A stretch of DNA of 6,318 bases, taken from positions 1 through 6,318 of the forward strand of contig DIST01000048.1 of NCBI GenBank assembly GCA_002421645.1. Direction: 5' to 3'. The translations under genes and the position numbers were made by a program. Within the stretch, counting starts at the first letter, position 1. Each line of letters begins with the position of its first letter. The DNA is from Flavobacterium sp. UBA6203 (GTDB lineage Bacteria; Bacteroidota; Bacteroidia; Flavobacteriales; Flavobacteriaceae). Of this stretch, positions 1 to 6,181 are shown in pieces. The notes under the pieces were generated by a model. That model made no database searches. It had not been told where the DNA came from and saw only the letters and a program-made list of their open reading frames with translations.

Positions 1-1
1 T

Positions 2-745
2 CCTGTGATTTCAGTGCAAGCTTCTAACTTAGAAGTGCAATGTGATGGCAATGGAAATACCGCTGCATTAAACGCTTGGTTAGCTTCTAACGGTGGCGCT
101 TCGGCTAGCGATAACTGCTCGAATGTAACTTGGACTAACAACTTTACTTCCGTTTCAGATACTTGTGGTGCAACGGGTTCAGCTTCGGTGACTTTTACAG
201 CTACTGATTCTTGTGGAAACAGTGCTGCAACTAGTGCTACTTTTACCATCATCGATACAACAAATCCAGTTTTCACAAGTGAATTACCTCAAAACATTTC
301 AGTTTCTTGTGATGCAATTCCAAATCCTGCAATTATGACAGGAACAGATAATTGTAGTGATGTAACTATAACAGTATTAGATACAATTGACAGAGAAGAG
401 TCACAATGTGAGGGTGCATATAGTATCAATAGAACTTGGACTATAACTGATAGCTGTAATAACAGTTCTAGTTATACTCAAGTCATAACTGTTTTTGATA
501 ACACTCCTCCTACTTTAACAAGCCAATTAAACACTCAAATAAATGTTTTATGTTCTGAAATTCCAGAAGTTCCAGAGTTAGTTTTCACAGATAATTGTTC
601 TGGTATTCAAAATGTAATTTATAACGAGACATCAACTATCATTTCAATTTATGAATATATTATTGTTCGTGAATGGGTTGTTTCTGATAATTGTGGAAAC
701 GAAGCTAATTTTACACAAACTATAAATGTTAGTGTTGAAGAACCA
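2..745 (+). repeat. Three tandem HYR/Ig-like repeats encoded in the adhesin gene
   Basis: The protein repeats run at about nt 2-268, 269-511 and 512-745. Equivalent cysteines recur at residues 13/102/183, 38/117/198 and 70/151/230, giving spacings of 79-89 residues. Repeat 1 is longer because of an extra stretch around residues 15-31. Each unit closes with a short Asp-(Thr/Asn)-(Thr)-x-Pro type linker or a degenerate form of it. The paired cysteines could form disulfides outside the cell, which is inference. More units probably lie upstream of the window, because repeat 1 is already in mid-array style at the edge. Confidence 0.8.
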
Positions 746-1312
746 TTCGACGCAATTCCTTTCGCAATTTGTATTGAAGACGATCCAATAGATTTATTTA
801 CTATATTAGACGATTCAATTCCTACAACTGGAGAATGGCATGAAGTTACTAGTTCTGGTGGATTAACAGGAAGTATTTTTGATCCAACTAATGTAACTTT
901 AGGATTCTACACTTTGCAGTATGTTGTTGAATTAGGAGACAATACTTGTCCGATGATTTATGAAGTATATTTAAATGTAAATGATGATTGTGTGGTGTTA
1001 GCCGCTTGTGATATTACAGTTTACAATGCAGTTTCACCAAATGATGATGGCTCTAACGATATCTTTTTCATCGACGGACTTGAATGTTATCCCGATAATA
1101 CAGTAGAAATTTACAACAGATGGGGAATTTTAGTTTATGACGAAACCGGTTATGATAATAATCTTAAATCGTTTAAAGGAATATCTGAAGGCAGAAGTAC
1201 CGTTAATAAAAATGAACTTCTACCAGACGGAACTTACTTTTACATTCTGAAATATACAGATGAAGAAAATAAGAAACATGATCGATCAGGATACTTATAC
1301 CTTAACCGTTAA
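2..1312 (+). CDS. Large repetitive adhesin-like protein with T9SS type B C-terminal sorting domain (5' end missing)
   Basis: This is the C-terminal part of a secreted surface protein. The reading frame is open to the window edge, so the true start and signal peptide lie upstream; a GTG at position 5 is internal. Residues below are numbered from that GTG. Three HYR/Ig-like repeats occupy about 1-247 (period about 80), each with Asp-Asn-Cys and Asp-(Ser/Asn)-Cys-(Gly/Asn)-Asn signatures. A separate domain fills about 248-334. A gliding-motility-associated C-terminal domain (TIGR04131 type) covers about 335-435, with VSPNDDG at 343-349, NRWG at 371-374, LPDGTYFY at 406-413 and a terminal GYLYLNR. 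In this family the last domain directs export through the type IX system, as in SprB of Flavobacterium johnsoniae. The gene ends in tandem stops (TAATAA), 30 bp before a PorP/SprF gene. The ligand is unknown; an adhesin role is inferred from the repeat architecture. Confidence 0.9.
   Translation, partial: PVISVQASNLEVQCDGNGNTAALNAWLASNGGASASDNCSNVTWTNNFTSVSDTCGATGSASVTFTATDSCGNSAATSATFTIIDTTNPVFTSELPQNISVSCDAIPNPAIMTGTDNCSDVTITVLDTIDREESQCEGAYSINRTWTITDSCNNSSSYTQVITVFDNTPPTLTSQLNTQINVLCSEIPEVPELVFTDNCSGIQNVIYNETSTIISIYEYIIVREWVVSDNCGNEANFTQTINVSVEEPFDAIPFAICIEDDPIDLFTILDDSIPTTGEWHEVTSSGGLTGSIFDPTNVTLGFYTLQYVVELGDNTCPMIYEVYLNVNDDCVVLAACDITVYNAVSPNDDGSNDIFFIDGLECYPDNTVEIYNRWGILVYDETGYDNNLKSFKGISEGRSTVNKNELLPDGTYFYILKYTDEENKKHDRSGYLYLNR
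1007..1309 (+). other. T9SS type B C-terminal sorting domain (protein domain within the adhesin gene)
   Basis: Residues about 335-435 of the partial protein match the gliding-motility-associated C-terminal domain: a Tyr-Asn-x-Val-Ser-Pro-Asn-Asp-Asp-Gly opening, a central Val-Glu-Ile-Tyr-Asn-Arg-Trp-Gly, then Leu-Pro-Asp-Gly-Thr-Tyr-Phe-Tyr and a final aromatic beta strand. Family knowledge: type B domains differ from the shorter type A domains, and export of such cargo can depend on a PorP/SprF-like protein. The gene immediately downstream encodes one. Confidence 0.9.
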
Positions 1313-1342
1313 TAAATTAAAGCAACTTAAAATACGAACAAG

Positions 1343-2248
1343 ATGAAAACGATTTTAACTATAATTTGTGCATTCATTTTACAAAGTATGTATTCTCAAC
1401 AGGATTCTCAATATACTCAATACATGTACAATACGCCCCTTATAAACCCAGCTTATGCGGGTTCTAGGGAAACTATTACAGCTTTCTTGCTCCACAGAAA
1501 TCAGTGGGTAGGATTAGATGGCGCACCAGTAACAAATAATTTTTCAATAAATATGCCTGTTGGAGATTCAAACTTTGGTGTAGGATTAAATTTTGTTAAC
1601 GATGAAATTGGTCCCGTAGCAGAAAATCAAATTTCTGTTGATTTGGCTTATTTTATTCAAATTTCTGAAAATTATAAATTATCGCTAGGTTTAAAAGGAA
1701 CAGGAAATTTATTTCAATTAGATGTAAATAAATTGAGAATATATGATCCAGCTGACCCTCAATTTCAAAATATGAATACGGAATTTTCACCAAATGTTGG
1801 TGCCGGCCTGTATTTGTTTTCTGATAAGACTTATTTTGGATTATCTGTACCAAATTTTTTCGAATCTTATAGATACAATGATAATAATATTGAAATTACA
1901 AAAGAAAAAATGCACTTCTATTTTATTGCTGGTCATGTATTTACACTGAGTGATAACATCGATTTTAAACCTGCTGTCTTAAGTAAAATTGTAGAAGGGG
2001 CTCCGTTACAAGCAGATATAACAGCTAACTTTTTGTTCTTTGATAAACTAACATTAGGAGCTGCATACAGATGGGATGCTTCCGTGAGTGCTTTAGCTGG
2101 ATTTCAAATTTCTGATTCTTGGTTCATTGGATATGGTTATGATTTAGAAACCACTAAACTTGCTAATTACAATTCAGGTTCTCACGAGATATTCCTACGC
2201 TATGAGTTTTTCAACAGAAGTAGAGTTTCAGCACCTAGATTCTTTTAA
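1343..2248 (+). CDS. PorP/SprF family type IX secretion system outer-membrane protein
   Basis: The 301-residue product begins with a signal peptide (about residues 1-18, cleavage before Gln-Gln). The mature N terminus carries the family hallmark: Gln/Tyr-rich sequence, then INPAYAGSR at 34-42 and HRNQWVGLDGAP at 51-62. The rest alternates hydrophobic and polar residues with many Gly and aromatic positions, as in an outer-membrane beta-barrel, and ends in a Pro-Arg-Phe-Phe tail typical of the family. The length matches the usual size of about 300-340 residues. Family knowledge: SprF is needed for secretion of the type B adhesin SprB in F. johnsoniae. By position, directly after a type B cargo gene, this protein is probably the dedicated partner of that cargo (inference). 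Many paralogs exist per genome, so no specific symbol is given. The start is ATG at 1343, behind an A-rich leader without Shine-Dalgarno; it is the only start that gives a complete signal peptide. Confidence 0.93.
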   Translation: MKTILTIICAFILQSMYSQQDSQYTQYMYNTPLINPAYAGSRETITAFLLHRNQWVGLDGAPVTNNFSINMPVGDSNFGVGLNFVNDEIGPVAENQISVDLAYFIQISENYKLSLGLKGTGNLFQLDVNKLRIYDPADPQFQNMNTEFSPNVGAGLYLFSDKTYFGLSVPNFFESYRYNDNNIEITKEKMHFYFIAGHVFTLSDNIDFKPAVLSKIVEGAPLQADITANFLFFDKLTLGAAYRWDASVSALAGFQISDSWFIGYGYDLETTKLANYNSGSHEIFLRYEFFNRSRVSAPRFF

Positions 2249-2259
2249 ATTTTCCGATT

Positions 2260-4167
2260 ATGAAAACATTATACACACTAGTATTCGTCTTAAGCATCAC
2301 AATTGGTGCTTTTGCACAAGGGTCTAAACTAAACAAAGCAGACAAAAAATACGATAAATACTCTTATATAGATGCAATCGAAATTTATGAGAAAGTGGCC
2401 GAAAAAGGATACAAATCTGCTGAATTATTCGAAAAATTGGGGAATGCTTACTATTTCAATGGTGAATTAGATAAAGCTTCTAAATGGTATGGTGAACTTT
2501 TTGCCCTTAATCAAGAAGTAGATTCAGAGTATTATTTTAGATATGCACAAGCCTTAAAAGCAGAAGGTAATTACGAAAAATCAAATCAGTATATGGAATT
2601 ATTTGCTCAAAAAACAAACGATACTAGAGCTAAATTATTCCAAGAGAATAAAGATTATTTAACTGATATTGATGCCGTTTCTGGAAAATACACCATGGAT
2701 AAAACGGATATAAATTCAGAGTTTTATGATTATGGGCCAACATTTTTTGGAAAACAAATTGTATTTACTTCTTCTCGAAGCGAAGGCAATCAGTACTCTA
2801 AAATTCACGAATGGACAAAACAAAACTTCACTGATTTATTCGTTGCTTCAATAGATAACGAAGGAAAATTAGGAAGTGTAGAAAACTTTTCTAAAACTGT
2901 AAATACTAAATATAATGAGTCCTCACCTGTCTTCACAAAAGATGGAAAAACTATGTATTTTACCCGAAACAATTACAACGACGGTAAAAAACGAAAAAGT
3001 GATGACAAAGTTATCATGGAAAAAATTTACAAAGCTGAATTAATCAATGGAGAATGGACGAATGTAAAAGAATTGCCTTTTTCTAACGATAATTACAAAA
3101 CAGCGCATCCGACATTGAGTCCAGATGAAAAAACTATGTATTTTGCTTCCGATATGCCGGGAAGTTTTGGAAATTCTGACTTATATAAAGTATCTATTGA
3201 TTCTAATGGTAATTTTGGTTCACCAGAAAATTTAGGGCCAACTATAAATACAGAAGGAAGAGAAACCTTCCCTTTTGTAGATATTGATAATAATTTGTTT
3301 TTCGCATCTGATGGACATCCAGGACTTGGCGGACTAGATATTTTTGAAGCTAAAGCTAATAAGAATTCATTTGAAAAACCTGTTAATGTAGGAAAACCAT
3401 TAAACAGTCCAATGGACGATTTTGGATACATTACTAACAAAGATGGTTTAGGATTTTTCTCTTCCAACAGAGATGGAGGAACAGGTTTTGACGACATTTA
3501 TACTTTTACTGTTTGTACTCATACCTTATCAGGTTTAATTACCGATGTAGATACAAAAGAAATTTTACCAAATGCTAAAGTGATTCTTTTTGATGATAAA
3601 ATGAATAAAATTAATGAAACTATTTCTTCAGATAAAGGAGCTTATTCCTTTAAAATTGAATGTAATAAAAAATACTATGTAAGAGCATCAAAAGAAGAAT
3701 ATGAAACTACTGAAAAATCATTTGGTACAGTAACCAAAACAGGTGAATCTAAGTTAGATATCGAATTAAAACGAAATATCTTCCCAGTTGAAGTAGGAAC
3801 AGATTTAGCAAAAATACTAGATGTTAGTATCATTTATTTCGATTTAGACAAATGGAATATTCGCCCAGATGCTGCAGAAGATTTAGAAAAAATCATAGCT
3901 GTTATGAACCAATATCCAAACATGACAATAGATATTCGTTCGCATACCGATAGTAGACAAACGCACAAATACAACGAACTGTTATCAGACAGACGAGCAA
4001 AATCTACTTTAGAATTTATGGTTAAAAACGGTATCAAACGTAATAGATTGACCGCAAAAGGATATGGAGAAACCCAATTGGTAAACAATTGTTCAGACGA
4101 CGTTCCGTGTAGCGAAGCTGAACATCAAAAAAATAGACGAAGCGAATTTATCGTACTAAAAATGTAA
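2260..4167 (+). CDS. PorE-like OmpA-family protein (TPR, PD40 propeller, carboxypeptidase-regulatory-like, OmpA)
   Basis: This 635-residue protein has a signal peptide (cleavage near residue 19-20, Ala-Phe-Ala-Gln). TPR-type helices follow at about 22-120. PD40/WD40-like propeller blades run from about 155 to 417, for example SSPVFTKDGKTMYFTRN at 221-237 and HPTLSPDEKTMYFASD at 283-298. A carboxypeptidase-regulatory-like beta-sandwich covers about 420-503 and an OmpA-like peptidoglycan-binding domain about 518-635. The two residues that contact diaminopimelate in OmpA domains are present (Asp564 in SHTDSR and Arg579, 15 residues apart). Cys611 and Cys617 could pair. This domain order is that of PorE of Porphyromonas gingivalis, a T9SS component. 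The gene starts 11 bp after the PorP/SprF stop, so the two are probably co-transcribed and the product may tether the partner barrel to the cell wall (inference). It could be a paralog rather than the core PorE. A strong terminator follows. Confidence 0.92.
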   Translation: MKTLYTLVFVLSITIGAFAQGSKLNKADKKYDKYSYIDAIEIYEKVAEKGYKSAELFEKLGNAYYFNGELDKASKWYGELFALNQEVDSEYYFRYAQALKAEGNYEKSNQYMELFAQKTNDTRAKLFQENKDYLTDIDAVSGKYTMDKTDINSEFYDYGPTFFGKQIVFTSSRSEGNQYSKIHEWTKQNFTDLFVASIDNEGKLGSVENFSKTVNTKYNESSPVFTKDGKTMYFTRNNYNDGKKRKSDDKVIMEKIYKAELINGEWTNVKELPFSNDNYKTAHPTLSPDEKTMYFASDMPGSFGNSDLYKVSIDSNGNFGSPENLGPTINTEGRETFPFVDIDNNLFFASDGHPGLGGLDIFEAKANKNSFEKPVNVGKPLNSPMDDFGYITNKDGLGFFSSNRDGGTGFDDIYTFTVCTHTLSGLITDVDTKEILPNAKVILFDDKMNKINETISSDKGAYSFKIECNKKYYVRASKEEYETTEKSFGTVTKTGESKLDIELKRNIFPVEVGTDLAKILDVSIIYFDLDKWNIRPDAAEDLEKIIAVMNQYPNMTIDIRSHTDSRQTHKYNELLSDRRAKSTLEFMVKNGIKRNRLTAKGYGETQLVNNCSDDVPCSEAEHQKNRRSEFIVLKM

Positions 4168-4194
4168 CCTACACACCTATCTATATCATTTTTG

Positions 4195-4227
4195 AAAAAG
4201 CAGTTATTATTGTAATAACTGCTTTTT
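4195..4227 (+). terminator. Intrinsic terminator closing the adhesin/PorP/PorE-like operon
   Basis: A perfect 15-bp stem (4195-4209 with 4213-4227) encloses a 3-nt loop. The stem core is GCAGTTATTA and the 3' arm ends in six T. It begins 27 bp after the stop codon of the PorE-like gene. The A-run on the 5' arm also makes it usable from the other strand, but no gene approaches from that side. Confidence 0.85.
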
Positions 4228-4245
4228 TATGTAATAAAAGTTTTA

Positions 4246-4253
4246 TATATTTG
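4246..4253 (+). promoter_or_regulatory. Candidate Bacteroidota -7 promoter element (TATATTTG) for the lipoprotein gene
   Basis: The octamer matches the TAnnTTTG -7 consensus of the primary sigma factor in Bacteroidota. It lies 19 bp beyond the upstream terminator and about 66 bp before the ATG at 4320, where a promoter for this separate transcription unit is expected. I see no clear TTG-type -33 element at the usual distance, so in AT-rich DNA the match could be chance. Confidence 0.4.
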
Positions 4254-4319
4254 ATTTTCTGAACAAGTTTCTAGAAAACAATTTGAAAATCGTGCAAAAA
4301 CAACTTAAACCAAAATAAA

Positions 4320-5294
4320 ATGAAAATTAAATTTACATTACTTATAATTTTATCATCTATAATTTTTTCAAGCTGTTCAAATCAACCAGATTGTGATGAC
4401 GAAGAATCAATTAATTTGGCAAAAAGTTTAATAACTCAAGAGTTGAAAGAGAAATCAGGGATATCTCTTTCAATGTTTGGGATTGAAGATGATGGAAGCA
4501 TTGATAAATTCGTTGATGAAAATATTGAACTTGTTAGTATTAGACCAACCGAAAAAGATGAAGAATTAAATAAATGTAGTTGTGCGACACAAATATCATT
4601 TAAATTTCCCGAAGAATTTATTAGAAAATTGGAAGAACATAGTAAAGGAAACATCCTAATTACAGCAATTAACAAAATAATGACGCAAAAATTGGATTAT
4701 GATTATACACTTCAAAAAATAAAAAAAGATGATCAATTACTAGTAGAAGGTTTTGTTCCAATTGAAGAATTACAAACCATTTTAATGAACTATGCTTTGA
4801 TTCAAAATGCTATAAATGAAGAAAATGTAAATAATGAAGAAGAGACGATGAGTGAAGATTTTTCAAATGAAAAATTTTCGGTAATTGATAATAGCGATAT
4901 CGAAAAAGCAAAATTATGGCTTGACAATTCAATAACGAAAAGTAATGAAGATTTAAAATTTGAAGAAACAATTTATACAAAAAAATATAGAGCTTTTTTA
5001 AATGACGCGGCTCCTTTTCTTTGGGGTGGTGATTCTGATTTAACGGAAGAAGAAGTAAAGTCAAAATGGGAAGACGAATATGATCTATTTATAACAGATA
5101 ATTTAAGTTTATGTGGTAATGGTTCAACAGGAACAATTATACCTAGTTCTAAATTTAAAAAGATAAAAGAAAACAATATAATTATTTTTGAAACAACATT
5201 GACAGATAATGGCTCAAATGAAACATGTAAAAAAGAAATTAGAGTAGTTAAGAAAAATAATTCATTTTTTGTCGATGGAGTTACTGCAATATAA
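4320..5294 (+). CDS. Uncharacterised two-part lipoprotein
   Basis: I do not recognise this 324-residue protein. It has a lipoprotein signal peptide with lipobox Phe-Ser-Ser-Cys, lipidated at Cys19, followed by an acidic stretch (residues 24-29). An N-terminal domain (about 25-160) contains Cys25 and a Cys-Ser-Cys at 86-88. An Asn/Glu-rich low-complexity linker spans about 161-190. A C-terminal domain (about 191-324) has conserved-looking aromatic and glycine positions (Phe-Leu-Trp-Gly-Gly at 233-237), cysteines at 265 and 303, and a closing beta strand Phe-Phe-Val-Asp-Gly. The spacing of cysteines suggests one disulfide per domain (inference). The start is ATG at 4320, preceded by an A-rich segment and giving a full signal peptide. 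The gene stands alone between two terminators, so its neighbours give no functional clue. The C-terminal half might have an NTF2-like or DUF3828-like fold, but this is a weak impression. Confidence 0.85.
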   Translation: MKIKFTLLIILSSIIFSSCSNQPDCDDEESINLAKSLITQELKEKSGISLSMFGIEDDGSIDKFVDENIELVSIRPTEKDEELNKCSCATQISFKFPEEFIRKLEEHSKGNILITAINKIMTQKLDYDYTLQKIKKDDQLLVEGFVPIEELQTILMNYALIQNAINEENVNNEEETMSEDFSNEKFSVIDNSDIEKAKLWLDNSITKSNEDLKFEETIYTKKYRAFLNDAAPFLWGGDSDLTEEEVKSKWEDEYDLFITDNLSLCGNGSTGTIIPSSKFKKIKENNIIIFETTLTDNGSNETCKKEIRVVKKNNSFFVDGVTAI

Positions 5295-5367
5295 ATGCTA
5301 ACTTGCATTTTATAATAATGCTATTTTAAGCTTAATCTCAATATCTTTTTAAGTTTATACTAAAACA

Positions 5368-5403
5368 AAAAAGCAGCTATTCCTTTCAAAATAGCTGCTT
5401 TTT
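5368..5403. terminator. Bidirectional terminator between convergent lipoprotein genes
   Basis: A perfect 14-bp stem (5368-5381 with 5390-5403) has an 8-nt loop and core GCAGCTATT. The T-run lies at the 3' end on the plus strand and a matching A-run lies at the 5' end, so it can end transcripts from both sides. It lies 73 bp after the stop of the plus-strand lipoprotein gene and 20 bp after the stop of the minus-strand CAP gene. Confidence 0.85.
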
Positions 5404-5423
5404 CTATAAACAAACATGAAATT

Positions 5424-5927
5424 TTATTTTTTGATGAACATATTCGTGTAGTATTTTCTACCTTGATCGTCCATTTTAATTGCGGCTCCAAAATGAGTAT
5501 AATCTCCCTCTAAATTCGCTTTGTGACTTGGACTGTTTACCCAAGCTGTTACTGTTGCTTGTGCTGTAGAATAAGCAAATGCTACATTTTCTCCAACTCT
5601 GTAAGCACCCAATACTTCTTGTAAATTTGTTTTTCTTTCTTCAAAACCTTCATGAGTTACTGTATGGGTTGCCAACATGTAATCGTTATGCTCTTGTGAT
5701 TTATATGAAATGTGTTCTATTATTTCTAATGGATTTAATCCTACTGAAACTCGGTAAGCATTAACTTCGTCTAATAATTCTAATTCTAGATCAGAATGGG
5801 TATAAGATTTTACTGTTTCGTTTGAATTATTTGTAGTGCTTGTTGCACTTTCTGAATCAGCAGAACATGAAGTCAAAGATGATATACCAATTGTTAGGGC
5901 AAAAAGAGTAATGATTAATTTTTTCAT
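5424..5927 (-). CDS. CAP/SCP-domain lipoprotein (YkwD-like)
   Basis: The 167-residue product starts with a lipoprotein signal (Leu-Thr-Ser-Cys, lipidated at Cys21). A Ser/Thr/Asn-rich tether covers about 22-42 and a single CAP domain about 45-167. CAP hallmarks are visible: LLDEVNAYRVSVGLNPLE at 51-68, SQEHNDYM at 77-84, THEGF at 91-95, GENVAF at 112-117 and AWVNSPSHKANL at 128-139. His92, Glu113 and His135 fit the family's metal/active-site cluster. Bacterial single-domain CAP proteins of this kind are mostly without known activity; the cell-surface or periplasmic location follows from the lipobox. The length is typical of a signal plus one CAP domain. The ATG at 5925-5927 is the only start that keeps a complete signal peptide. 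The gene is monocistronic and convergent with the upstream lipoprotein gene, with which it shares a terminator. Confidence 0.93.
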   Translation of the reverse strand: MKKLIITLFALTIGISSLTSCSADSESATSTTNNSNETVKSYTHSDLELELLDEVNAYRVSVGLNPLEIIEHISYKSQEHNDYMLATHTVTHEGFEERKTNLQEVLGAYRVGENVAFAYSTAQATVTAWVNSPSHKANLEGDYTHFGAAIKMDDQGRKYYTNMFIKK

Positions 5928-6108
5928 AAGTTGCGTATTTTATTTAGTAGTTGTTGTTTTGTTAATAAAAACCAAAAAAACCGATTAAGTGTTTGATTAA
6001 CAAGACTAAAGTACAAAAATATCGGTGACTAACAAAAAAAATCGATGAAATGCATTAAAATTTAACGTTTTAAACATTTGAATATCAATTACTTAAAACT
6101 TTACTTAC
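5928..6108. other. Non-coding stretch upstream of the CAP gene
   Basis: This AT-rich stretch lies between the CAP gene start and the pdxH terminator. Apart from the candidate -7 element at 6014-6021, I see no small gene, RNA gene or clear operator. A short near-palindromic run around 6063-6075 (AACGTT followed by TTTAAA-like sequence) is too weak to call a binding site. Confidence 0.5.
6014..6021 (-). promoter_or_regulatory. Candidate -7 promoter element (TATTTTTG, minus strand) for the CAP gene
   Basis: Read on the minus strand, this octamer fits the Bacteroidota TAnnTTTG element. It lies about 87 bp upstream of the CAP gene ATG, implying a leader of about 80 nt. No TTG-type -33 element is found at the expected spacing, so the support is only the octamer and its position. 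Confidence 0.33.
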
Positions 6109-6158
6109 AGAAATAAAAAAAATCCTAAGCTTTACAACTTAGGATTTTTTTTATTTCT
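6109..6158. terminator. Long perfect inverted repeat acting as the pdxH terminator
   Basis: Arms 6109-6129 and 6138-6158 are perfectly complementary over 21 bp around an 8-nt loop. The central part is TCCTAAG/CTTAGGA flanked by 8-bp A and T runs. On the minus strand it starts 23 bp after the pdxH stop codon and ends with a U-rich tract, as expected of an intrinsic terminator. It is symmetric enough to work on the plus strand too, though no plus-strand gene leads into it. Confidence 0.85.
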
Positions 6159-6181
6159 ATTCTATTTTAAAAAATTGAATA

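Noticed and set aside
2..745. Tandem repeats as a possible CRISPR or DNA satellite
   Set aside because: The repetition is at protein level with a period of about 80 codons, is diverged in DNA sequence and keeps the reading frame.
1653..1853. 66-codon minus-strand open frame inside the PorP/SprF gene
   Set aside because: It is a reverse-strand reading of a conserved gene, with no domain and no start context.
3093..3497. 134-codon open frame on the minus strand inside the PorE-like gene
   Set aside because: It lies wholly antisense to a well-supported multidomain gene, has a Ser/Pro/Lys-rich composition typical of reverse-strand readings, and shows no start context or recognisable domain.
3834..4088. 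84-codon minus-strand open frame over the OmpA domain
   Set aside because: It is antisense to the most conserved domain of the PorE-like protein.
4810..5064. 84-codon minus-strand open frame rich in Leu, His and Tyr
   Set aside because: The low-complexity product is a mirror of the AT-rich Glu/Asn linker coding sequence and has no independent support.
4973..5308. 111-codon open frame on the minus strand over the end of the orphan lipoprotein gene
   Set aside because: It is antisense to a gene with a clear lipoprotein signal, and its own product shows no signal, domain or upstream context.
5579..5764. 61-codon plus-strand open frame inside the CAP gene
   Set aside because: It is antisense to conserved CAP motifs, and the Leu/Phe-rich translation has no coding character.
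6109..6158. 21-bp inverted repeat as an insertion-sequence end or MITE
   Set aside because: The arms are only 8 bp apart, there is no flanking target duplication that I can see, and it sits just after the pdxH stop with A/T runs, so a terminator explains it.
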